From an uncultured Duncaniella sp. (GTDB lineage Bacteria; Bacteroidota; Bacteroidia; Bacteroidales; Muribaculaceae): DNA of 63,053 bases. Shown here in pieces: positions 34,859-43,088 of this stretch (its first letter is position 1; the number at the start of each line of letters is the position of its first letter). The position numbers were made by a program, and so were the translations under genes. Under the pieces are notes generated by a model that worked only from the letters and a program-made list of their open reading frames with translations, did not search any database and was not told where the DNA came from. The stretch spans positions 1 through 63,053 of the forward strand of contig NZ_CAJTQC010000017.1 of the NCBI RefSeq assembly GCF_910578445.1, written 5' to 3'.

Positions 34859-35546
34859 CTTCCATTATTTTTTCGGTTATAAGCCAGTCGAGAGGAGTGT
34901 CAAGGTCGACCGATCTGCTGCGTGGCATTTCGTAAGGAATCCTGCGAGGGAATTCCCCGAGTGGCATCCGGCGGATTGAAGCGGGATTTATGACATAGAC
35001 CGCGCCGTTGAACTGCCACGCCTTTGGTGCGTCCTGCCGGCGTGTGAAATGTCCGTCGCCTTTGGAAACATGCAGCGAGCCGTCGGCCGAACTTTCAAAA
35101 CAGTCGTAATAGGGGTTGCAGGCAGCCTCGGTGACTGTCACCACCATGTCGGTGTCGGGGGTGTAGAGGTCAAGACAGCCTTCCACATCATCGACGGTGC
35201 GCATGGGTGATGTCGGCTGGAGCAGCACCACCTTGTCATATTCTATTCCGTTTTTGTCTGCCCAGTCCATCGCATCGATTATGACCTCGCGCGAACCGAC
35301 CTTGTCGCCCCCGAGTTCGGGCGGACGGCAGTAGTCTACGGGAAGTCCGGTCGCACGGGCGACATCGCGTATTTCATCGTCATCGGTCGATACGATGATA
35401 TGGCTGTCGGGCGACAGGGCACGCGCCACTTCGATAGAGTAGTTGATGAGTGGCTTTCCGCATAATGGCTTTATGTTCTTGCGCGGTATTCCTTTGCTGC
35501 CTCCGCGAGCCGGAATGATGAAGAGAGTGTTATTGCGGTTTGTCAT
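34848..35546 (-). CDS. Acylneuraminate (nonulosonate) cytidylyltransferase, NeuA/LegF-like
   Basis: Activates a nine-carbon sialic-acid-like sugar with CTP. ATG 35546 gives 232 residues beginning MTNRNNTLFIIPARGGSKGIPRKN, the CMP-sugar synthetase signature; the upstream in-frame start would lie in the previous gene. Further family motifs are DKVVLLQPTSPMR and the FTRRQDAP segment; it ends LDTPLDWLITEKIM. The start overlaps the NeuC-like stop by 17 bases and its own stop overlaps the next gene, so the three are translationally coupled. Whether the substrate is sialic, legionaminic or another nonulosonate cannot be told. Confidence 0.88.
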   Translation of the reverse strand: MTNRNNTLFIIPARGGSKGIPRKNIKPLCGKPLINYSIEVARALSPDSHIIVSTDDDEIRDVARATGLPVDYCRPPELGGDKVGSREVIIDAMDWADKNGIEYDKVVLLQPTSPMRTVDDVEGCLDLYTPDTDMVVTVTEAACNPYYDCFESSADGSLHVSKGDGHFTRRQDAPKAWQFNGAVYVINPASIRRMPLGEFPRRIPYEMPRSRSVDLDTPLDWLITEKIMEDAN

Positions 35547-36699
35547 AAAATTTCTTGTTTCGCAGAGTGTCGAGTGGAGTTTCGGCAATGGCCTTGACCA
35601 TTATCTCAAGAGTGTCAGGGCGGAAATATGGATTTTCGGCCTGACGGGCGCGGTTTTGCCCGGCCGGGCTGAGGGCATAGCTGATGGCAGCTGCGATTTC
35701 TTCGGTCGAGTCTCCGCAGTGGACCACACTTTCGCCGCAAAGACGTCCGCGCTGTCGCATGCCGATGTCGACTGTCGGTATACCCATTGACGGGACTTCG
35801 ACGATTCCGCTTGATGAGTTGCCGACTACCGCGCTGACGCAGCGCAGGGCGGAGAGGTAGCGGATTTTGCCGAGGGATGGAATCACCTTCACGCGCCCGG
35901 GGTGGAGCGACGCGTAAGCCTCGATTCTGTCGATGATGATTCGTCCGCGCGAATCATTGTTGGGATACGTGATGATGACGTGTGAGTCGGGGAAACGGTC
36001 GAGCGCCTGCAAAAGAGCATCGCAATGTGTCGCCGGGTCTTCATCGTCGAGTGTGGCCGGATGGTATGTCACGAGCATTGAGCCTTCGGGCAGTGTGATG
36101 CCTACCGACTCTTCCAGCTGACTGCGGTCCATGAGGGGCTCGTGCATGATGTTATAGACACCTATCGCCCCGGTGTTTATGACACGGTCGGGTTCTTCGC
36201 CCATTGCGATGACCCGTTGGCGGTAAGGCTCGGTCGCTGTCAGATGCAGGGCCGACATCTTGGTGATTGCGTGACGGATGCTGTCGTCAATCGCGCCCTC
36301 CGAGATTTCACCGCCTGCAATGTGGACAATCGGGATGCGGAGCATGAGAGCCGCTGTCGCTGTGGCGAGCATCTCGAACCTGTCGCCGAGGATGATTATA
36401 AGGTCGGGGCTTAGTTCCTCGAGCGCGCGTGCCATTCCGTCCATACATTTTGCCATCGCTCCGACCGCTCCGGCTGGGGTGTCGGTCGTGTCGGGCATTT
36501 CGATGCATACAGGGGCGGTGAATCCATCGGCCTTGATTTCGTCAATCGTATGGCCATAGCGTTCGCTAAGATGCATGTTTGTCGCAAGAATGTCGACATG
36601 GCAGTCGTCTCTTTGGTCAAGGTTGCGGGCAATTCCGCTGAGGAGTCCCCAGTCGGCGCGCGTTCCGGTTGCGATTGCTATTTTTCTGACTGAAACCAA
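35530..36699 (-). CDS. Hydrolysing UDP/GDP-sugar 2-epimerase, NeuC/LegG-like
   Basis: Predicted to convert a nucleotide-activated N-acetylhexosamine to the free 2-epimer (such as ManNAc or its 6-deoxy diamino counterpart), the first committed step to nonulosonates. The 389 residues are full length. ATGTRADWGLLSG is the N-terminal nucleotide-binding loop of the hydrolysing group, and VVGNSSSGIVEVPSMGIPTV with HIAGGEISEGAIDDSIRHAI are the conserved catalytic-domain segments. It leads the three-gene cassette; the gene for yggS ends 55 bases upstream. Confidence 0.9.
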   Translation of the reverse strand: MVSVRKIAIATGTRADWGLLSGIARNLDQRDDCHVDILATNMHLSERYGHTIDEIKADGFTAPVCIEMPDTTDTPAGAVGAMAKCMDGMARALEELSPDLIIILGDRFEMLATATAALMLRIPIVHIAGGEISEGAIDDSIRHAITKMSALHLTATEPYRQRVIAMGEEPDRVINTGAIGVYNIMHEPLMDRSQLEESVGITLPEGSMLVTYHPATLDDEDPATHCDALLQALDRFPDSHVIITYPNNDSRGRIIIDRIEAYASLHPGRVKVIPSLGKIRYLSALRCVSAVVGNSSSGIVEVPSMGIPTVDIGMRQRGRLCGESVVHCGDSTEEIAAAISYALSPAGQNRARQAENPYFRPDTLEIMVKAIAETPLDTLRNKKFYDKPQ

Positions 36700-36754
36700 T
36701 TATAATATAGGTGTGATGTGGTTAGGAATGAAAGTATGTGAGGCGGGAAGGCTC

Positions 36755-37429
36755 TTAATATTCCCTTTCGCCGAAAATTGAAGTGCCGACACGGATCATG
36801 TTGCTTCCTTCATCGACAGCGATAGTCCAGTCATGGCTCATGCCCATGCTGACGGTATCGAAATTTTCGTTTGTGGCCATAATGCCGGTTTTCAGCCGGT
36901 CGAATGTAGCCCGGATTTCATGGAAATCTCTGCGGATGCGTTGGGTGTCATCTACATTCGAGGCCATTCCCATCACTCCGCGGATTTCAACCGCTCTGAG
37001 TGATGACAATAGTTCCGGAGTGACAAAATCTATCAGTTCTGCGGGGGTAAAGCCGAATTTTGTCTCCTCTTTAGCGACATGAAGCTGTAGCAGCACGCCG
37101 ATACGACGGCCGGCCTTTGAGGCCTCGTCGTCGACGGCGCGCAGCAGGCGTTCGGAATCGATGCTGTGGATCATCGAGGCATAGGGAATGACTTTGCGGA
37201 CCTTGTTGGTCTGGAGATGCCCTATGAAATGCCATTCGATATCAGCCGGTAGTTCTTTGGCCTTGGCTTCAAGTTCGAGTGCGCGGCTTTCGCCAAACAC
37301 ACGCTGTCCGGCTCTGTAGGCCTCCTGCAAAGCTTCGGCCGGATGGAATTTCGACACGGCTACGAGTTCAACTCCGGTGGGGATTGATTCACGAAGTTCT
37401 TGCAGATTTTTGCTGACAGAGCCTGACAT
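36755..37429 (-). CDS. yggS: YggS/PROSC family pyridoxal phosphate homeostasis protein
   Basis: Cytosolic PLP-binding protein of 224 residues with an alanine-racemase-like barrel but no catalytic partner domain. LVAVSKFHPAEAL contains the PLP-lysine, and WHFIGHLQTNKVR, GVMGMAS and SMGMSHDWTIAVDEGSNMIRVG are the family signatures. Members buffer PLP and affect amino acid balance. It lies between DUF4494 and the neuC-like gene, with gaps of 57 and 55 bases, so it is probably in one transcript with them. Confidence 0.94.
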   Translation of the reverse strand: MSGSVSKNLQELRESIPTGVELVAVSKFHPAEALQEAYRAGQRVFGESRALELEAKAKELPADIEWHFIGHLQTNKVRKVIPYASMIHSIDSERLLRAVDDEASKAGRRIGVLLQLHVAKEETKFGFTPAELIDFVTPELLSSLRAVEIRGVMGMASNVDDTQRIRRDFHEIRATFDRLKTGIMATNENFDTVSMGMSHDWTIAVDEGSNMIRVGTSIFGEREY

Positions 37430-37486
37430 TTTTGCGGGTATGATTGTTTGTGGATGAGTTGTTGTGTGGGGTTGGTGATGGAAAAA

Positions 37487-37933
37487 TCAAGCTTCCTTGC
37501 TTTCTCCGCTGAGGTTTGCGTCATAGACATCCATGATGAGGGTCTCTTGGATTGTGTTGATTTCAAAATCGGCCATAGTGCCCTTCATACCCTCCATGAA
37601 GTTGTCGAAAGCCTCCTTGAATGAGTCGGCGGCCACGAGAATCTGTGAGATTGACTTTTTCTCAACGGCAGTCTTTTCGTCAAGAGTGATGAATGCAACT
37701 TTGACGAGATACCATTTGTCGCCTGTTCTTTCGCGGAAAATTTCAGCAATTTTGGTACGCTTCACAGCTGAAACCGAAAACTCTGACGTAAAATGTGAGA
37801 TTTCTTCTGAAATACGGGCTTCCGCTTCGGTAAACGAAAGTGCGTCAACCATATAAGCTTCAGTCACTTTTTTGATAGCGCCGTTTTCCATTGTCTTGTC
37901 ATAGCGGACTTTAGTTTCAAACCAATTTGCCAT
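37487..37933 (-). CDS. DUF4494 family protein
   Basis: Bacteroidota-specific protein of 148 residues, no signal peptide or membrane helix. The start MANWFETKVRYDKTMENG and the later KWYLVKVAFITLDEKT are characteristic of DUF4494. The composition is rich in glutamate and lysine, suggesting a soluble protein. Function unknown. It is the first gene of a likely minus-strand transcript running through yggS and the nonulosonate cassette. Confidence 0.85.
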   Translation of the reverse strand: MANWFETKVRYDKTMENGAIKKVTEAYMVDALSFTEAEARISEEISHFTSEFSVSAVKRTKIAEIFRERTGDKWYLVKVAFITLDEKTAVEKKSISQILVAADSFKEAFDNFMEGMKGTMADFEINTIQETLIMDVYDANLSGESKEA

Positions 37934-37990
37934 AATTTTACTTTTTTCTGTGTATTTTCGATGTTTGTTTTCAATTAATACTCAAGGGTG

Positions 37991-37998
37991 CAAAGTTA
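37991..37998 (-). promoter_or_regulatory. -7 element upstream of DUF4494
   Basis: TAACTTTG on the minus strand, 57 bases before the DUF4494 start. No good -33 box at the usual distance. Confidence 0.5.
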
Positions 37999-38152
37999 GC
38001 TAAAAAGCGTGAATTTTTGAGCTGCAATGAGGAAAAAGAGTTACGGAGACGGTAAATTTTAAGGTTCGTGGTAATAGCGAGAAGCTTTTTAGTTCTGAAC
38101 ATTATGTTTATTTAATATGTAGATATATTGTTTCCAATCCGATTAAAATCCG

Positions 38153-38160
38153 TATATTTG
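38153..38160 (+). promoter_or_regulatory. -7 element upstream of DUF805 gene
   Basis: TATATTTG matches the consensus; ATTG at 38127-38130 is a partial -33 box 22 bases upstream. The leader would be about 80 bases. Confidence 0.6.
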
Positions 38161-38247
38161 CATTATCGACGATGCCGGTTTCCGGCCAGTTTAGCTGTCC
38201 GGAAGAAATAAACAATATTAACAGTACAAACCTCTAAACTCAATCTC

Positions 38248-38628
38248 ATGTATCAACGTCAACTTTCATTCGGTGAGGCAGTGACTAAGGCACTGACCGT
38301 CAATTACTGTAATTTCGAAGGGCGTGCGTCGCGTTCGGAATATTGGTGGTTCTTTCTGTTTAATTTCATTGCAGGACTTGTGATAGGAGCCGCTTTTTTC
38401 TGGAGTGAGACCATAGAATATCTTGTCAGTGGCCTTTTCTCATTGGCTATGATTCTGCCGGGGCTTGGACTGTCGGTGCGCCGTCTGCATGACACCGGAC
38501 GTTCGGGATGGTGGATTCTTATTAACTTCATCCCGCTTGTCGGACAGCTCATCTATCTTTATTTCATGGTGCAGCCGAGCCAGAATGTGCCGAATAAATG
38601 GGGCGGTGTCCCTAATCTGGTGGCATAA
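38248..38628 (+). CDS. DUF805 family membrane protein
   Basis: Small inner membrane protein of 126 residues with three to four hydrophobic helices between about 33 and 112. The family signature RRLHDTGRSGWWILI is present, with FEGRASRSEYWWFFLFN near the N-terminus. Homologues (YhaH/YhaI) have no settled function. It has its own -7 element and terminator. Confidence 0.88.
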   Translation: MYQRQLSFGEAVTKALTVNYCNFEGRASRSEYWWFFLFNFIAGLVIGAAFFWSETIEYLVSGLFSLAMILPGLGLSVRRLHDTGRSGWWILINFIPLVGQLIYLYFMVQPSQNVPNKWGGVPNLVA

Positions 38629-38658
38629 GCGTCAAGGATTGTATTATCGCACTTTTTT

Positions 38659-38699
38659 ATCCCATGCATGGTGTTAACTTTGCATGGGATTAAATTTTT
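38659..38699 (+). terminator. Terminator after the DUF805 gene
   Basis: Perfect ten-base arms at 38659-38668 and 38681-38690, followed by TAAATTTTTC. The loop contains TAACTTTG (38675-38682), a -7-like motif. Confidence 0.65.
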
Positions 38700-38785
38700 C
38701 TATCTGTCACGCTTCGACCGCCCTCGCTCGCACCGGCCTGTCGGAAAAACTTCACCGCCTTGTTGCGGAATCTGAGTTTTTTGAC

Positions 38786-38793
38786 TAATTTTG
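38786..38793 (+). promoter_or_regulatory. -7 element upstream of DUF3822 gene
   Basis: TAATTTTG overlaps the TTG at 38791 that opens the reading frame, so translation must begin downstream, at ATG 38815. Confidence 0.6.
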
Positions 38794-38814
38794 CTTCTCA
38801 CTAACCACTATCCA

Positions 38815-39639
38815 ATGGCACATGAAGCTTTAAGTGACAAGATTGAATCTCCTGAACTATGGAATCTGCTGCTGCGCATCAGCCGTGATGCACTGCATGT
38901 GGTGATATATTCGATTGTCGAGGATAATTCATTGGTTTACCGGCGTTTTAATCTCGACACGGCTTCGTCGTCGTGGATTGGCGCTCTACAGAATGTCATC
39001 TATGACAATCCGGCCATATTGAGTGATTTCCGGCGCGTATATTGCGTTGTCGAGACTGAGAAATATCTTCTTGTTCCCTCTGCATGCGAGTCGGTTGCGG
39101 ACCGCACTTTGCTTTTCGGGGCGGCTTTCCCCGGCAGCGGTCTTGAGATGGCTGTTGATGAGACAGGTGCTCTGAATGCAATCGCCATCACTGCCATCGA
39201 ACCGGAATTGAGAGGTTTTATAAACCGTACGTTCCAGCGTGTGTCGATAGTGAGCCATATTGCGTCGTTGTGTCGCTATGCCGCGCTCAATGGCAGCCTT
39301 GGCAACAAGGTGAGGATGATAGCGAATATGCGCGAGCGGGCGGTGGATGTGATAGTCATCGACGGCCGAAGGCTCATGCTTGCCAATACTTTTGCCTATG
39401 ACAAGCCTGATGATGCGGCCTACTATCTTCTTGCTGTCCGTCAGCGGCTCGGGCTTGACGCCAACAGTGATGAACTTCTTCTTGCCGGCGATCTGGCTTG
39501 CAAGGAGGAGATAATGCCGATGTTGCGCAATTTTGTGGCGCGGGTGATGCCTGTCATATTTCCGCCACAGATGTTTAAGGCAGGCAGGGAAGCCATGCTT
39601 GCTCCGTTTGATCTCATAACTTTACCGCTATGCGAATAA
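38815..39639 (+). CDS. DUF3822 family protein
   Basis: Cytosolic protein of 274 residues found in Bacteroidota, usually directly upstream of rsmD as here. The frame opens with TTG at 38791 inside the promoter; ATG 38815 is preferred. The sequence suggests an actin-like/ASKHA-type alternation of strands and helices (VDVIVIDGRRLMLANTF), but that is an impression only. Function is unknown. Its stop overlaps the rsmD start by ten bases, implying coupled translation. Confidence 0.8.
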   Translation: MAHEALSDKIESPELWNLLLRISRDALHVVIYSIVEDNSLVYRRFNLDTASSSWIGALQNVIYDNPAILSDFRRVYCVVETEKYLLVPSACESVADRTLLFGAAFPGSGLEMAVDETGALNAIAITAIEPELRGFINRTFQRVSIVSHIASLCRYAALNGSLGNKVRMIANMRERAVDVIVIDGRRLMLANTFAYDKPDDAAYYLLAVRQRLGLDANSDELLLAGDLACKEEIMPMLRNFVARVMPVIFPPQMFKAGREAMLAPFDLITLPLCE

Positions 39640-40187
39640 TCAGAGGAAAATACGGTCGTCGCCGCTTCAGCGTCCCGACCAATATCACGGCGCGTCCGAC
39701 GACGGATTTCGCCCGGGAAAACATATTTAACGTAATTGAGAATCTTGTCGACCTCGAAGGGCTGAAGTGTCTTGATCTCTTTGCCGGGACGGGCGCTGTC
39801 AGTTTTGAATTGTTGTCGCGTGGCGCGGCCTCGGTGACTTCCGTTGAAAAGTCGGCTACACAGGCGCGTTTCATTGAGAAAGTGAAACAGGAGCTTAAGG
39901 ACCGCAATCTGCATCTGCTGCGCACCGATGCGCTGCGCTACATACGTGACTCTTCGACGAGCTTTGACTTCGTTTTTGCCGATCCTCCATATGACCTTGA
40001 CGGTTTCGGCGACATTCCGCAGATGGTGCTTGACTCCCGACTGCTCCATCCGGGCAGCATATTCATCATCGAGCATTCAAAAAAATATGATTTCTCAACC
40101 CTTCCTCATTTCATTGACCACAGGGCATACGGCTCGGTGAATTTCTCTATTTTTGAAATCCCTGAGGAAGACGAGGCAGCCGACTGA
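39630..40187 (+). CDS. rsmD: 16S rRNA (guanine966-N2)-methyltransferase
   Basis: SAM-dependent methyltransferase modifying the 30S subunit. The 185-residue protein has the SAM-binding motif CLDLFAGTGAVSFE (about 47-60) and the catalytic DPPY at 118-121 in FVFADPPYDLDG. MRIIRGKYGRRRF is the usual start. Overlaps DUF3822 by ten bases and ends at a long hairpin. Confidence 0.94.
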   Translation: MRIIRGKYGRRRFSVPTNITARPTTDFARENIFNVIENLVDLEGLKCLDLFAGTGAVSFELLSRGAASVTSVEKSATQARFIEKVKQELKDRNLHLLRTDALRYIRDSSTSFDFVFADPPYDLDGFGDIPQMVLDSRLLHPGSIFIIEHSKKYDFSTLPHFIDHRAYGSVNFSIFEIPEEDEAAD

Positions 40188-40202
40188 GAAAAGAAGCTAT
40201 AT

Positions 40203-40303
40203 AAAACGACAAACGACAGAAACATCATATTTTGGAGTCCGAAGAGATAGGTTCTTATCTCCTGATGGACTGAAGATATGATGTTTCTGTCGTTTGTCGT
40301 TTT
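40203..40303. terminator. 101-base hairpin between rsmD and hutI
   Basis: Outer arms 40203-40230 and 40276-40303 are perfectly complementary over 28 bases. Inside, AGTCC (40236) pairs with GGACT (40267) and GAGATA (40244) with TATCTC (40256), giving a nearly continuous stem. The ends are AAAA and TTTT, so it can terminate both converging transcripts; its size is unusual for a simple terminator. Confidence 0.75.
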
Positions 40304-40325
40304 GGCTCAAGCCGGGAACAGCCTC

Positions 40326-41564
40326 TTAAAACGTCACTTCTTTACCTTTAAGGTAGGTCTTTGTTATGACCGGAGTGGCATAGGCGTAGGGATAGAAGTC
40401 GACCGACGGCATAGGGCGCGTGATATAGAAATTGGCAACTTTACCGGGGGCGATTGAACCGTAATCCCGGCTTTCGTTCATGGAATATGCACCGTTGATG
40501 GTCGTGGCGTTGAGAGCTTCGGCGGGTGTCAGTTTCATTTTGATGCAACCGATCGACATGACCATGCGCATGTTGCCCGACGGCGACGAACCGGGATTGT
40601 AGTCGGAGGCAAGCGCGACAATAGCTCCGCTTTCGATGGCTTTACGAGCCGGGCCGTAAGGCATCCCGAGGAAAAAGGATGCACCCGGGAGCATTGTGGC
40701 TACAGTCTGATGCTCGCTCAGGATTGCAATTTCTTCTTCGCCGATACGTTCGAGGTGGTCGACCGACAGGGCGTTGTGTTTCACCCCGACCTGCACTCCT
40801 CCCGAAACGGCCAGCTCGTTGGCATGGATTTTCGGGCGAAGGCCATATTGTGTCCCGGTGGTGAGAATGCGGTCTGTCTCCTCAACGGTGAAGAAGCCTG
40901 CGTCGCAGAACACATCGACAAACTCCGCAAGCCCTTCAGCTGCCACAGCCGGAATCATTTCATTGCAGACGACGTCGACATATTCCCCTTGCCGGCCGGC
41001 GAAGGCACGCCCGACGGCATGAGCGCCGAGAAAGGTCGCCTTGACCTTCATCGGCGTGCTCTCGGCTATGCGGGCTATTACGCGGAGCATTTTCAGTTCG
41101 TCGGCGGTCGTGAGTCCGTAGCCGCTTTTGATTTCCACGCAGCCTGTTCCCATTGCCATGATTTCGCGCACACGGGTCATCGCCTGAGTGTAGAGCTCAT
41201 TTTCAGATGTTTCATGGAGCAGGTCGGCTGAATTGAGGATTCCTCCGCCGCGTTTGGCGATTTCCTCATAGCTGAGGCCGTTGATTTTGTCGATGAATTC
41301 GCGTTCGCGGCTTCCGGCATAGACGATATGGGTGTGCGAATCGCAATACGAGGGGAAGACATAGCCTCCTTCGGCATCCGCGACTTCTTCGTCGGCATCC
41401 GCAGCCGGACATTCGTCCATTGTGCCGAACGCCGAGAAGCGACCGTCACGGATGCGGAGCCATGCGTTTTCGACTGTGCCTATGCGGCTCATCTCTCGGC
41501 CGCGAAGGAAAGGAGTGTCCCCGCCGTCGACACCGACGAGGACACCGATATTACGTAACAGCAT
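40326..41564 (-). CDS. hutI: Imidazolonepropionase
   Basis: Third step of histidine breakdown: hydrolyses imidazolone propionate to formiminoglutamate. The 412-residue protein is an amidohydrolase barrel with the metal-binding HxH in YCDSHTHIVYAGSRE, the EIKSGYGL segment and ALASDYNPGSSPSGNM with the metal aspartate. Last gene of the hut operon, nine bases after hutH. Confidence 0.95.
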   Translation of the reverse strand: MLLRNIGVLVGVDGGDTPFLRGREMSRIGTVENAWLRIRDGRFSAFGTMDECPAADADEEVADAEGGYVFPSYCDSHTHIVYAGSREREFIDKINGLSYEEIAKRGGGILNSADLLHETSENELYTQAMTRVREIMAMGTGCVEIKSGYGLTTADELKMLRVIARIAESTPMKVKATFLGAHAVGRAFAGRQGEYVDVVCNEMIPAVAAEGLAEFVDVFCDAGFFTVEETDRILTTGTQYGLRPKIHANELAVSGGVQVGVKHNALSVDHLERIGEEEIAILSEHQTVATMLPGASFFLGMPYGPARKAIESGAIVALASDYNPGSSPSGNMRMVMSIGCIKMKLTPAEALNATTINGAYSMNESRDYGSIAPGKVANFYITRPMPSVDFYPYAYATPVITKTYLKGKEVTF

Positions 41565-41573
41565 ATCTTTTCA

Positions 41574-43055
41574 TTATGGGTTTGTGCGCAGGAATCCGAC
41601 TGATGCGGCGATATAGGGCGACATCACGGTGTCGTTGTCGATGAACGGCACAAGTTTGCGATAGTCCTCGTGCCACTTTTCGAGTTCAGGCGAAGTCTTC
41701 AGCGGACGGCGGAGGTCAAGGGCCTGAGCGGCGTTGAAAAGTTCGATTGCGAGGATACGTTCGGTGTTGTCGACGACTCGACAGAGCTTCGTCGCCGAGT
41801 TTCCGCCCATCGAGACGTGGTCTTCCTGTCCCTGCGACGAGGGAATGGAGTCGCAGCTCGTCGGCCAGCAGAGTCCTTTGGACTGATTGACGATAGATGC
41901 GGCCGCGTATTGCGGAATCATGAAACCGCTGTTGAGTCCGGGATTCGCTACGAGGAACGGCGGCAGTCCGCGCGCTCCTGAGATCAGTCGGTAGATGCGA
42001 CGTTCGGAGATGCTTCCGAGTTCGGCAAGGGCAAGCGCGAGATAGTCCATCGGCAGAGCGATAGGTTCTCCGTGGAAATTGCCGGCCGACACGATGATGT
42101 CTTCATCGGGGAAGATTGTCGGATTGTCGGTCGGAGAGTTGATTTCAGTCTCGATGACATTGCCCACATATTCCAATGCGTCTTTCACAGCACCATGTAC
42201 CTGAGGCATGCAGCGGAAAGAGTAGGGGTCTTGGACATGTTTCTTATGCTGGCTGATTAGTTGGCTTCCTTCGAGATGGGCGCGAACGGCTCTGGCCGTG
42301 GCAAGCTGACCCGGATGTGGACGCACGGCATTGACCGAGTCGCCGAACGGGTCGATACGTCCGTCGAACACGTCGAGCGAAAGCGCTCCGATTTTGTCGG
42401 CGAGCTCGCTGAGGCGGCGGGCGTTGAGGATGGCATAGACGGCGTGTGACGACATGAACTGTGTTCCGTTCAATAGAGCGAGTCCTTCTTTAGATACGAG
42501 TTTCACAGGTTCCCAGCCCTTTTCTTCCAGCACTTCGGCTGCCGGACGGATTTCACCTTTATATAATACTTCTCCGAGACCGAGGAGAGGCAGGCACATG
42601 TTGGCGAGTGGCGCGAGGTCGCCTGATGCTCCGAGTGAACCGAGCTGATAGATGACAGGGAGGATGTCGTCATTGAAAAAGTCGACAAGCCTTTGGACGG
42701 TCGACAGCTGTACGCCTGAATTGCCGAATGAAAGCGACATGATTTTGGTGAGCAGCATGATTTTTACAATCACGGGGTCGACTTTGTCGCCACAGCCGCA
42801 CGCATGTGATTTCACGAGGTTTTCCTGAAGGGTCGAAAGGTCCTGCGTGTCGATTGAGATGTTGCACAGCGATCCGAATCCGGTGGTGATGCCGTAGATC
42901 GGATGGTCGCATTCGCTGATTTTATCGTCGAGATATTGACGGCAGCGTGTGATGCGTTCCACTGATTCCTCGCTGAGCGCGAGTTTCATGTTTTTGGTGA
43001 TGATTTCCCCGACGCGTTCGATTGTGAGGCGTTCGGGACTGATATGATGTATCAT
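41574..43055 (-). CDS. hutH: Histidine ammonia-lyase
   Basis: First step of the pathway: removes ammonia from histidine to give urocanate. At 493 residues it is full length. A143-S144-G145 in GSLGASGDLAPLA cyclise to the MIO electrophile, and ITTGFG carries the catalytic tyrosine region (YGITTGFGS). C-terminal QEDHVSMGGNSA is conserved. Lies 33 bases after hutU. Confidence 0.96.
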   Translation of the reverse strand: MIHHISPERLTIERVGEIITKNMKLALSEESVERITRCRQYLDDKISECDHPIYGITTGFGSLCNISIDTQDLSTLQENLVKSHACGCGDKVDPVIVKIMLLTKIMSLSFGNSGVQLSTVQRLVDFFNDDILPVIYQLGSLGASGDLAPLANMCLPLLGLGEVLYKGEIRPAAEVLEEKGWEPVKLVSKEGLALLNGTQFMSSHAVYAILNARRLSELADKIGALSLDVFDGRIDPFGDSVNAVRPHPGQLATARAVRAHLEGSQLISQHKKHVQDPYSFRCMPQVHGAVKDALEYVGNVIETEINSPTDNPTIFPDEDIIVSAGNFHGEPIALPMDYLALALAELGSISERRIYRLISGARGLPPFLVANPGLNSGFMIPQYAAASIVNQSKGLCWPTSCDSIPSSQGQEDHVSMGGNSATKLCRVVDNTERILAIELFNAAQALDLRRPLKTSPELEKWHEDYRKLVPFIDNDTVMSPYIAASVGFLRTNP

Positions 43056-43088
43056 TGTCCGGATTAGTCTAAGGTTATTGTTTTTGTT

